Shown piece after piece: positions 24,517 through 29,960 of a stretch of DNA of 30,336 bases. The notes under the pieces are model-generated. The model saw only the letters and a list, made by a program, of their open reading frames with translations, searched no databases and was not told the DNA's origin. The stretch's first letter is position 1, and every line of letters begins with the position of its first letter. A program made the position numbers and the translations under genes. Where the stretch lies: positions 1 to 30,336 of the IMG/VR virus record IMGVR_UViG_3300032954_000055, one strand, 5' to 3'. This stretch comes from a virus.

Positions 24517-24523
24517 CCTTTTT
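24505..24523 (+). terminator. Intrinsic terminator of the AT-rich gene
   Basis: GGCTA-TAAA-TAGCC followed by TTTTT. The stem contains the gene's TAG stop codon. It is short but placed as expected for a factor-independent terminator. Confidence 0.6.
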
Positions 24524-24696
24524 CCAATCACTGGTGCGTTATTTTTAGTACATGGCTATGTACATACCTAAATGCATACTTTTGATAAAATAGACCCTAT
24601 GTTTACGCGGAGAAAATATACCGAGATATTTTTGAGGTGTAGTTTGTTGCGGCGCGAAGGGGGTGGTACAACCCCTGGTGGTGGGGTACAACCATG

Positions 24697-24716
24697 TTTG
24701 TTGCATCGGTAACAAA
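24697..24716. promoter_or_regulatory. Operator-like palindrome A
   Basis: TTTGTTGC-atcg-GTAACAAA, an almost perfect dyad of the form GTTRC-N4-GYAAC extended by TTT/AAA on both sides. The same core occurs at 24752 and three times after the 375-aa gene. Confidence 0.5.
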
Positions 24717-24725
24717 TAAATGGGT

Positions 24726-24744
24726 ATCTGGAAATCTTCCAGAT
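24726..24744. repeat. Perfect 8-bp inverted repeat
   Basis: ATCTGGAA-atc-TTCCAGAT lies between palindromes A and B. It could be a protein-binding dyad or an RNA hairpin; no T-run follows on either strand, so it is not an obvious terminator. Confidence 0.5.
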
Positions 24745-24751
24745 GTTGTTT

Positions 24752-24765
24752 GTTGCAGTTGCAAC
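24752..24765. promoter_or_regulatory. Operator-like palindrome B
   Basis: GTTGC-agtt-GCAAC, a perfect 5-bp dyad with a 4-bp spacer, preceded by TTT. It starts 52 bp after palindrome A, about five helical turns. Confidence 0.5.
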
Positions 24766-24965
24766 AGTCACAAGGTATCCTAAGAGTAGCTTACCGCTAT
24801 ACATTAGGTAAGGAATACTGACACAGATCCTAATGCATAATCGTAAGTTACAACCACAAGTTATTTCTTAGGTATTACAATAGCTTACTAAGCAAAAGTC
24901 ACTTTTAGCTAGTAACCTATTGATTTTGCTAAGGAATAACTTCTCGTTGTGCAGATGCACCAAAA

Positions 24966-25260
24966 TACAACCCTAATGCGGTTGTGTTAACTTTTGAAAG
25001 GATTATTATGATTATGAAACACCTTGCGTGTTTCACTAGCGTTTGCCGAGAGGCAGTCCCGTAGGGCGCTAGGGTTGTTTGACCAACATCTTTCTCGTTG
25101 GTCAAGATGTTTGACAAGTGAATATATCTGCACATTGACACTGTGGGCCATTGCCCATTAGTGCCAATGGATTGTTGCGCTATGCGGCGCAATGTAACAC
25201 GCCGCATTGTGCTGCAATCCATGACCGAACATTCCGTTCGGTTGTGCAGATTGTGGCATT
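24966..25260 (+). ncRNA. Hairpin-dense 5' leader with alternative pairings (putative)
   Basis: Many inverted repeats lie in 300 bases. ACAACC (24967) pairs with GGTTGT (24980), or in longer range ACAACCCTA pairs with TAGGGTTGT (25070). GAAACAC/GTGTTTC lies at 25016 and 25028. CTAGCG/CGCTAG (25036, 25067) encloses TGCC-GAGA-GGCA and CCC-gta-GGG. GACCAAC/GTTGGTC (25081, 25097) excludes AACATCTT/AAGATGTT (25085, 25104). Further pairs are CCATTG/CAATGG (25148, 25164), GCGGCG/CGCCGC (25184, 25200) and ACCGAAC/GTTCGGT (25224, 25236). Mutually exclusive stems are typical of attenuators or riboswitch-like leaders. Neither the transcript start nor a ligand is known. Confidence 0.45.
25008..25064 (+). 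CDS. Possible leader peptide (18 aa)
   Basis: AAAGGA at 24997-25002 lies 5 nt before an ATG that opens an 18-codon reading, MIMKHLACFTSVCREAVP, ending at TAG. A second in-frame ATG is at 25014. Its codons cover the GAAACAC/GTGTTTC hairpin and the left arm of the CTAGCG helix, so ribosomes on it would decide which stems form. There is no run of a single amino-acid codon such as in classical amino-acid attenuators. Coding is uncertain at this length. Confidence 0.35.
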   Translation: MIMKHLACFTSVCREAVP

Positions 25261-25279
25261 ACTACTATGGAGCATGACT

Positions 25280-26407
25280 ATGACTAACGTCGAAACACTT
25301 GCTAACAAGCCGCGCGCAATCTCGTTAGTTGCTGACTTCGCTAAGCAACTGAACGATCCCGCGTTCAAGTCAGAGACAAATCAGTTTCTGAACATGAAAG
25401 AAGGATCAGAAATTGGCGCTCTACCAATCGGTATCGAATTGTTGCGCGTTTATGGTATCGCGCGCTTCAATGAAATGCCTGTTGTTGGCACGGTACAGCG
25501 TGGCTACCGTGGCAAGGAAGGCTATGGCAATGGCCCAGAAAGCAATAACCCTGACCGTTACCCAATGACCAACGACAACAACACGGAAGTTGTCGGATCG
25601 TTCTGGAAAGACTTGGCAAAGCAATCGCCAATCGGTTTGGAGATTGCCAAGACGTTACAGGCAATCGACGACAAGGTAGCGCCATACTCGGAGGAGGAGT
25701 ATGATGATCCTGTTGACCTTGCTTCCGAGAAAAGCCGCTGGACAAAGCGACAAAACAATCTCGTTGCGCTGTACACTCGCGCCGCGAGGATCGCACAACA
25801 GTTGCTTGCGTTCCAGACTGCTAACCAATTCGGATGCAAAATCCGAACGGTCAAAGAGAAACCGGACAATGTGGTGTTCACTATGCCGGCGATTAAAGGC
25901 GCTCCGTGGAACGCTGGCGAGTATCTGGCCAACGCGGGCAAGATGATACGGATTTTCGGTATCATCGAAAAGCCGAACGCAAGCGGCGGCATGGATCGTG
26001 AGTACGTCAAGGAACAACACGTTTCTATCGGAACATTCCTTGGCTACAACGTCCCCAAGGCGTTGCAGTTGGGCGGCGAGCTAAAGCATCTTCTCGCCAC
26101 TATCTCGCGGAAGCCCAAGACGAAAGAGGAAACGCAGGCAAAGCATATCGCCAACACGAAAGAGTTGCTTGGCGTGGCTTCCGAACTTGCGGCCTACGTT
26201 AAGAACGGGGAACATTACGCGGCCATACTGCAGGCGTGCAATGCTTCCGACGGCGGGCAACTGATCTATTCCATTGGTACGATCGTCCAGGGTTTGGACG
26301 GCGTATGGGAAAAGATCAAAAACCGTTTCGAGGTAATGGTTGCCGCCGAAAGCGACAACGCGGAAGGCGCGGCCGATAAGACTAAGGGCAAGGTAGTCAA
26401 CGAGTAA
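25280..26407 (+). CDS. Unknown soluble protein in a single-gene transcription unit (375 aa)
   Basis: The ATG at 25280 has GGAG 7 nt upstream; a nearer ATG at 25274 would be too close to it. The product starts MTNVETLANKPRAISLVADF. It is soluble, with helical N- and C-terminal regions and a central charged segment (YSEEEYDDPVDLASEKSRW), and ends in an Ala/Glu/Lys tail. It has no signal, membrane segment or nucleotide-binding motif, and no family was recognised. Codons favour G/C endings more than the tail genes, and the gene has a structured leader and a strong terminator of its own. Operator-like palindromes flank it on both sides. These traits suggest an abundant, tightly regulated phage protein, perhaps a DNA-binding or early control protein, but this is inference. 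Confidence 0.7.
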   Translation: MTNVETLANKPRAISLVADFAKQLNDPAFKSETNQFLNMKEGSEIGALPIGIELLRVYGIARFNEMPVVGTVQRGYRGKEGYGNGPESNNPDRYPMTNDNNTEVVGSFWKDLAKQSPIGLEIAKTLQAIDDKVAPYSEEEYDDPVDLASEKSRWTKRQNNLVALYTRAARIAQQLLAFQTANQFGCKIRTVKEKPDNVVFTMPAIKGAPWNAGEYLANAGKMIRIFGIIEKPNASGGMDREYVKEQHVSIGTFLGYNVPKALQLGGELKHLLATISRKPKTKEETQAKHIANTKELLGVASELAAYVKNGEHYAAILQACNASDGGQLIYSIGTIVQGLDGVWEKIKNRFEVMVAAESDNAEGAADKTKGKVVNE

Positions 26408-26422
26408 TGCTGCAATAACTAC

Positions 26423-26457
26423 AACCCTAGCGTCAGCAATGGCGCTAGGGTTTTTTT
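26423..26457 (+). terminator. Intrinsic terminator after the 375-aa gene
   Basis: AACCCTAGCG pairs with CGCTAGGGTT across a 10-base loop, and the right arm runs into a T7 tract. It begins 15 nt after the stop codon. The arms match elements in the leader of the same gene (ACAACCCTA at 24967 and CGCTAGGGTTGTTT at 25067). Confidence 0.88.
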
Positions 26458-26678
26458 ATGTCTGCATTGTTTGTTACGCCTGTAACTATTATTGTTGCAT
26501 ATGCAACTATCAATCGTTACCGATGTAACTATCTAATCGAGTGTGGGTTGTGTCAACAACTAACTACAACCCGACCGTTATGACAGGTCGCGCGTATATA
26601 ATCGCACGCAACACAACGCCATAACAACGCCAACAACTAGCCACATTCAAACTCAATCTAAACAACAGCGAACTCAAG
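26458..26678. other. Intergenic control region before the early operon
   Basis: Together with the promoter and leader that follow, about 330 bases lie here without a supported gene. The region contains three phased palindromes, the inverted repeat GGGTTGT/ACAACCC (26545, 26566), a dyad CGACC/GGTCG (26572, 26586) and a perfect TATAAT at 26597-26602 lacking a good -35. The stretch 26600-26678 is rich in CAAC words and shows nothing else. Confidence 0.5.
26473..26529. promoter_or_regulatory. Three phased operator palindromes (C, D, E)
   Basis: GTTAC-gcct-GTAAC at 26473-26486, GTTGC-atat-GCAAC at 26494-26507 and GTTAC-cgat-GTAAC at 26516-26529, each followed by TAT. They start 21 and 22 bp apart, two helical turns, so bound proteins would line up on one face. 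They share the core of palindromes A and B upstream of the 375-aa gene. A dimeric repressor or activator is the simplest reading. Confidence 0.6.
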
Positions 26679-26706
26679 TTGATTTAATTTCTAGTTGTAG
26701 TATACT
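26679..26706 (+). promoter_or_regulatory. Sigma70-like promoter of the five-gene early operon
   Basis: TTGATT at 26679-26684 and TATACT at 26701-26706 with 16 bp between. The bases around the -10 (CTAGTTGTAG-TATACT) resemble those of the promoter at 28074. Start of transcription is expected near 26713. Confidence 0.7.
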
Positions 26707-26713
26707 GATAATA

Positions 26714-26754
26714 GGGCATCAGAAAGCAGCGCCGCAATGGCCTGTTAAATGCCC
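26714..26754 (+). other. Stem-loop at the 5' end of the early transcript
   Basis: GGGCAT (26714-26719) pairs with ATGCCC (26749-26754), enclosing an inner stem CAG-c-GCC with GGC-CTG. The structure starts at the predicted transcription start and ends before the ribosome site. It may protect the 5' end of the RNA. Confidence 0.5.
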
Positions 26755-26785
26755 GTAATCAACTGGGATTTATCGGGAGAACATC

Positions 26786-27088
26786 ATGCTTAGAGTTACT
26801 GAACATACCTATGACGAAGGCAACGACGGTCTACATGCATGGACTGCACGTAAGCCTACCAAGGTTAAAACCTTGTGTGAACAAGAATACAACATGGACG
26901 AAGAAGATGACGGTGAGTTGTACGTCAAACTCTTTCTATTTGCTGCGGGTTGTTATCAGACGGGTCTGTTTCGCAGCAATGAACCATGGCGAGACTTTAC
27001 CTACGTCTATCTAGCCAAGACTGTGCAGAAACGTAGAGTACAACTGCACGCTCGCGTCCGTTCTGAATTCCTCTACTTAATTCCATAA
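26786..27088 (+). CDS. Early-operon protein of unknown function (100 aa)
   Basis: First gene behind the promoter at 26679. The ribosome site CGGGAGAA precedes the ATG by about 6 nt; the same CGGGAGA word precedes several other genes here. The product begins MLRVTEHTYDEGNDGLHAWT, has an acidic patch (NMDEEDDGELYVKLF) and a basic C-terminal half (KTVQKRRVQLHARVRSEF). No membrane segment or known motif was recognised. Small unknown proteins in this position are often host-takeover factors, which is only a suggestion. Confidence 0.6.
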   Translation: MLRVTEHTYDEGNDGLHAWTARKPTKVKTLCEQEYNMDEEDDGELYVKLFLFAAGCYQTGLFRSNEPWRDFTYVYLAKTVQKRRVQLHARVRSEFLYLIP

Positions 27089-27101
27089 TCGGGAGACAGT
27101 C

Positions 27102-27323
27102 ATGGTTGCAACTGCATTGCAGATACTGCATCAACAAGACTTCATTGCTGAAAAGCAATTTGAAGTTATTGTTGGCATGGACAATATCGCACGAGTAAAC
27201 ATCGACGGTATTTGTGCTATCCGCGTCAGACTTACATCTGACTGTGAAATTGTTTTGGATGCTGATACTTCGGAAGAAAGCATCTTCAGAAAGACAAACG
27301 ATGAAATCATCGGTGGATCATGA
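27102..27323 (+). CDS. Early-operon protein of unknown function (73 aa)
   Basis: CGGGAGA stands 6 nt before the ATG. The protein starts MVATALQILHQQDFIAEKQF and is acidic and compact, with alternating hydrophobic residues in the middle (FEVIVGMDNIARVNIDGI, then IRVRLTSDCEIVLDA) that suggest a beta sheet. No family was recognised. Its stop overlaps the next start as ATGA, so the two are likely translated together. Confidence 0.55.
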   Translation: MVATALQILHQQDFIAEKQFEVIVGMDNIARVNIDGICAIRVRLTSDCEIVLDADTSEESIFRKTNDEIIGGS

Positions 27324-27637
27324 CCGAGGATTACGTTAATCACAAGTATCCGCGCGTAGACGATTACGTCTATGTCGCCTCAAGACTGCGTGAGGGTAAG
27401 AACCCTTACGCTTCTATTATCTCTGTAGACCGATCAGAACGAGAGGTAATGCTTCTGTTCTTCGGTGCAGGATATCAACTGTGTTACCAGCGTGGCAACG
27501 TAAAGAGTTGTCGAGACTGTATCCACACTAATCCATCATGGTTCAATGGTGGTGGTGATGTGGATACGTATTCGTTCGATGAGTTTGAAGGTAACTGGTC
27601 ATCACACGACGGAGGAACTGGGCAATGGGAGATTTAA
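27320..27637 (+). CDS. Early-operon protein of unknown function (105 aa)
   Basis: Start overlaps the previous stop (ATGA). The product begins MTEDYVNHKYPRVDDYVYVA, has a hydrophobic strand-like part (REVMLLFFGAGYQLCYQ), two close cysteines (KSCRDC) and a Gly/Asp/Trp-rich acidic end. The C-terminal 13 bases overlap the next gene. No catalytic motif or known family was recognised. Confidence 0.55.
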   Translation: MTEDYVNHKYPRVDDYVYVASRLREGKNPYASIISVDRSEREVMLLFFGAGYQLCYQRGNVKSCRDCIHTNPSWFNGGGDVDTYSFDEFEGNWSSHDGGTGQWEI

Positions 27638-27855
27638 TTAGCATTGAAGCAGTCAGAGACTTAGTTAATAAAGGTTATATGAATTTACAGAACTATCGCG
27701 ATATGTACAAACGTCGTTTCAATAGAGCAACCATATTAACCGACGATGAAATCATTGACATAGTTGCAAACCAGCGTGCACCTGACGAACCCACACGTGC
27801 TTTACAAATGTTCGAGTTGGAGCAGAAGAAGATAACCTCGGGAGAACTTACATGA
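27625..27855 (+). CDS. Early-operon protein of unknown function (76 aa)
   Basis: Starts inside the end of the 105-aa gene with GGAGGAACTGGGCA just upstream as ribosome site. The sequence MGDLISIEAVRDLVNKGYMN then RDMYKRRFNRATILTDDEII is helical and charged and ends in EQKKITSGELT. Its stop overlaps the next start as ATGA. The function is not known. Confidence 0.55.
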   Translation: MGDLISIEAVRDLVNKGYMNLQNYRDMYKRRFNRATILTDDEIIDIVANQRAPDEPTRALQMFELEQKKITSGELT

Positions 27856-28082
27856 CTGCACGAGTAGGACTTAAACAGGCAATCAAGGAACTTAAATCCA
27901 TCATCGCAGAGACCAAGGCTATACGTAGCAGGAACTTGCATCACGATGATCTTATGGCAAAAGCCATCGTTCACGATTGCAACTGCATGTTAGCTGAGTG
28001 TGAACGTGAGTTGCATTCTCTCACAATTAACAGGCGACATACAAAATCAATACAACACATCGTGTCGTCTAGGTTGCATTAA
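27852..28082 (+). CDS. Early-operon protein of unknown function (76 aa)
   Basis: CGGGAGAA lies 6 nt before the ATG, which overlaps the previous TGA. The product is basic and helical (MTARVGLKQAIKELKSIIAE), has several His residues and one Cys pair (DCNCMLAECERELHSL). It is the last gene of the operon; no terminator lies before the next promoter, so read-through into the 164-aa gene is possible. No family recognised. Confidence 0.55.
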   Translation: MTARVGLKQAIKELKSIIAETKAIRSRNLHHDDLMAKAIVHDCNCMLAECERELHSLTINRRHTKSIQHIVSSRLH

Positions 28083-28101
28083 CTTCTGGTTGTGCTATAC
28101 T
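28074..28101 (+). promoter_or_regulatory. Extended -10 promoter of the 164-aa gene
   Basis: TTGCAT at 28074-28079, 16 bp, then TATACT at 28096-28101 with TGC directly before the -10 (extended -10). The -35 overlaps the end of the preceding gene. The flanking CTTCTGGTTGTGC resembles the promoter at 26679. Confidence 0.7.
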
Positions 28102-28132
28102 AAAGATACTGGGAAATTAACGGGAGAAATCT

Positions 28133-28627
28133 ATGGCTAATCGTGTAATGCAAGCGAAGGCATTAAAGCTACGTAAGCAACGTATAAAGCGTAGACATCT
28201 TAAGAAATACGCTGCGGACGTTGTGTCTCCACGTAGCAAGACGCGCAAGGTAACTGCGCAAGATATGAAGGAATACCACGGCACTATTGATGGCCGTGAC
28301 GAAGATCAGATACGTAGGTTCGGTCTCGATCCTAAGATGCCGTCTGAGACTAGACGTGCAGTCTTGGATAACTTGAAGCAACTATTGAACGGTGCACAAC
28401 CATTTAACTACGTAGAGCTTTACAAGAGTAAAACTCTGCTCGCATTTATGTTTTGGCGTATTGTACACAATGATGGGGTTAGGGGTAAGCAGCAGGAACT
28501 GTTTATCGTGGAACACTATCCCGAGAAACGTTTCTTCAGACGGTCTACCACGTATTCAGACCGCGCTGTGTTGCTGCAATCAAATCAGTTGAGTATGGTT
28601 GCGTGGGAGTATTCGTACAAATACTAG
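28133..28627 (+). CDS. Basic protein of unknown function (164 aa)
   Basis: It has its own promoter and a CGGGAGAA ribosome site before the ATG. Residues 1-30 are strongly basic (MANRVMQAKALKLRKQRIKR then RHLKKYAADVV), which suggests nucleic-acid or ribosome binding. The rest looks like a compact alpha/beta domain with VELYKSKTLLAFMFWRIV and QELFIVEHYPEKRFF. It has no membrane segment and no recognised family. It is followed by two hairpins and a strong terminator, so it can be made as a single-gene message. Confidence 0.6.
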   Translation: MANRVMQAKALKLRKQRIKRRHLKKYAADVVSPRSKTRKVTAQDMKEYHGTIDGRDEDQIRRFGLDPKMPSETRRAVLDNLKQLLNGAQPFNYVELYKSKTLLAFMFWRIVHNDGVRGKQQELFIVEHYPEKRFFRRSTTYSDRAVLLQSNQLSMVAWEYSYKY

Positions 28628-28651
28628 CTAGTGGATCCCGACACTAGTTAG
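28624..28651 (+). other. 10-bp hairpin at the stop codon of the 164-aa gene
   Basis: CTAGCTAGTG pairs with CACTAGTTAG (one G-U) over an 8-base loop; the stem includes the TAG stop. No T-run follows. A second short stem GGTCC/GGACC lies at 28656 and 28676. Together with the terminator this gives three 3' stems in a row. Confidence 0.5.
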
Positions 28652-28685
28652 AGTAGGTCCCGCTTCCCAGGGCGCGGACCAATAG

Positions 28686-28727
28686 CCCCGTCAGTAGCGT
28701 CGTAAGACTCTGCTGGCGGGGTTTTTT
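28686..28727 (+). terminator. Strong intrinsic terminator
   Basis: CCCCGTCAGTAG pairs with CTGCTGGCGGGG (12 bp, two G-U pairs), loop of 12, followed by TTTTTT. It closes the 164-aa gene's transcription unit. Confidence 0.88.
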
Positions 28728-28753
28728 ATTTGTCACTTTCAATGGTGATCTGC

Positions 28754-28954
28754 ATGCGAATAATCTGCAAAGGCTGTGGTAATTCTTGGTCTAAGCAACC
28801 ATTCAAAAGCAATACTGTGATCTATCGTCCCTGTTGTTCGGAGTGTAATTTCTTAGCTCGTTGCATAAAAACAAAGGGTGATGGGCATGACGCTCCAAGA
28901 CCTACGGGACCAAAGTATCCTGTTCTACCACGACGCGTTACAAAAACTGGGTAG
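28754..28954 (+). CDS. Small zinc-ribbon-like protein (66 aa)
   Basis: ATG at 28754 is preceded by GGTGATC, complementary to the 16S rRNA tail; an upstream ATG at 28742 has no ribosome site. Cysteines at 5, 8, 28 and 31 (IICKGCGNSW and PCCSEC) give CxxC-x19-CxxC, a likely zinc site. The C-terminal half is Pro/Lys/Arg-rich and disordered. The end overlaps the next gene by 68 nt. It lies just after a strong terminator, and no promoter is obvious between them, so expression may depend on read-through. Confidence 0.5.
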   Translation: MRIICKGCGNSWSKQPFKSNTVIYRPCCSECNFLARCIKTKGDGHDAPRPTGPKYPVLPRRVTKTG

Positions 28955-29333
28955 CATACGCGTAACGGCAAACACTGATCTCAGCCCCATTTGGATGGCG
29001 GCTGTTATTTGTTTGACGATTATCTTGGCTAATCTGTACTTCTATAACCTCGACAAGCGTCTAACTCGGGATGCAGGGCGCACTGGGATGACTAAACGGG
29101 AACGTAACCGATATATCCGCGAGAGAATGGCGGACCATATCGAGGATATGATTGAGGATATGATATTCAAGAATGAACTAACGGAACTCGAAGCTAAACG
29201 CGAGTACCGTAGGTTCGCTTGGTGCTATCCTGATCTCAAACCACGTAAACGCAATGAAACCAAGGAGGCTAAACTCATACCAAAGATCAAGAATGAATTC
29301 GACGCCATGATCAAATCCATGTACAAAGCCTAG
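28887..29333 (+). CDS. Membrane protein with charged cytoplasmic helix (148 aa)
   Basis: The ATG at 28887 has AAAGGG 8 nt upstream and is preferred to GTG or ATG codons at 28878 and 28881. One hydrophobic segment lies at about residues 33-53 (SPIWMAAVICLTIILANLYF), and the rest is a long charged helical part with DHIEDMIEDMIFKNELTELE and several basic stretches. The layout is a short outer part, one membrane anchor and a large inner domain. No family was recognised. It is followed 12 nt later by the amidotransferase-like gene. Confidence 0.6.
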   Translation: MTLQDLRDQSILFYHDALQKLGSIRVTANTDLSPIWMAAVICLTIILANLYFYNLDKRLTRDAGRTGMTKRERNRYIRERMADHIEDMIEDMIFKNELTELEAKREYRRFAWCYPDLKPRKRNETKEAKLIPKIKNEFDAMIKSMYKA

Positions 29334-29345
29334 GAGCACTGGACT

Positions 29346-29960
29346 ATGTCCAAATCACTACCCGGAATAATCATGTGCAAAGTCAAAGGGGAAGACATAC
29401 CCTCTGACTTCTTGAACAAGGTCACTGGCGATGGTTGGTCAGTGGGCTTGGCTATGGCTGCACTGTCTAACGGTGTGCCATATGTCGCAGGTTCACACAA
29501 CCTCAAGGCTGCTGAGATATCGTGGGATCACGTTACCAAGACATACCACGATACTGCGTTGGCCTTGTACTTCGTCAAGGGTACACCACCGTTCGACGAA
29601 GACAATCTCCAACCATGGACGCTATTCACCAATCAGAAAGGCAAGGATGCTGCTGCCTGTTTCTTGAGTGGTGACTATGTAGGGTTCGATGAACCCGAGT
29701 CCGCGTTGCCTCCCGAACGTCATTTCTTCGACAAAATCCTCAAACCCAAATTCGCTAAGCTTTATATCGAAGGTGGTCAGAGCATCGAAAAGTTCATGAC
29801 TGAACTGGCTACGCCCTTGATCAAGACTGAGATCAACGCAATGTGTGGTAACAATTCCACACTCTTGATCCTGGGTCAGAATGGTCAGTTCCTTCCTCAA
29901 CAATCCCAAGCAGAAGAGTTTCAAGTGGGGTTGGGCGAGCGATACCTTGGGCTATGGTGA
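29346..29960 (+). CDS. Protein resembling class II glutamine amidotransferase (Ntn hydrolase), possibly frame-disrupted (204 aa)
   Basis: GGAG lies about 10 nt before the ATG. Residues 10-35 read MCKVKGEDIPSDFLN then GDGWSVGLAM: a Met-Cys, then a GDGW motif, as in class II amidotransferase-type Ntn hydrolases, where the Cys after the initiator Met is the nucleophile. Here Met10-Cys11 is internal, so a start at Met10 (29373) or processing would be needed. LQPWTLF and ACFLSGDY loosely match the positions of the family's HPF and HNG regions. The last residues (PQQSQAEEFQVGLG) seem out of place, while the overlapping frame reads FKWGWASDTLGYG, like the family's ending. The enzyme call is uncertain. 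Confidence 0.45.
   Translation: MSKSLPGIIMCKVKGEDIPSDFLNKVTGDGWSVGLAMAALSNGVPYVAGSHNLKAAEISWDHVTKTYHDTALALYFVKGTPPFDEDNLQPWTLFTNQKGKDAAACFLSGDYVGFDEPESALPPERHFFDKILKPKFAKLYIEGGQSIEKFMTELATPLIKTEINAMCGNNSTLLILGQNGQFLPQQSQAEEFQVGLGERYLGLW

Larger units (their letters stand above)
24524..25279. other. Large regulatory intergenic region before the 375-aa gene
   Basis: About 750 bases without a normal-sized gene. It holds an inverted repeat GTACAT-ggct-ATGTAC at 24548-24563; three TTTGTTGC words at 24643, 24697 and 24749, two within full palindromes; direct repeats of TACAACC at 24667, 24687, 24848 and 24966; an inverted repeat ATCTGGAA-atc-TTCCAGAT at 24726-24744; CTTACC/GGTAAG at 24790 and 24807; then the hairpin-dense leader described separately. 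No convincing sigma70 promoter for the downstream gene was found, so a phage-specific or activator-dependent promoter may be used. The region could also serve as an origin, but no typical initiator boxes were identified. Confidence 0.5.

Noticed and set aside
24568-24804. Minus-strand 78-codon open frame
   Set aside because: No ribosome site, crosses several palindromes and repeats, and the translation shows no protein-like pattern.
25081-25111. H-type pseudoknot from GACCAAC/GTTGGTC and ATCTT/AAGAT
   Set aside because: Both required connecting loops would have zero length, so the stems are alternatives rather than a pseudoknot.
25111-25141. TTGACA at 25111 and 25136 as promoter -35 boxes
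   Set aside because: No acceptable -10 hexamer lies 15-19 bp downstream of either.
25167-25277. Plus-strand 36-codon frame (MDCCAMRRNV) before the 375-aa gene
   Set aside because: No ribosome site and its content is set by the hairpin repeats; coding is not supported.
25467-26020. Long antisense frames opposite the 375-aa gene
   Set aside because: Shadow frames with no ribosome site and non-protein-like composition; the sense gene has a ribosome site and a terminator.
26458-26583. Plus-strand 41-codon frame over the palindromes
   Set aside because: It starts in the T-run of a terminator with no ribosome site, and the 21/22-bp repeat spacing does not keep a reading frame.
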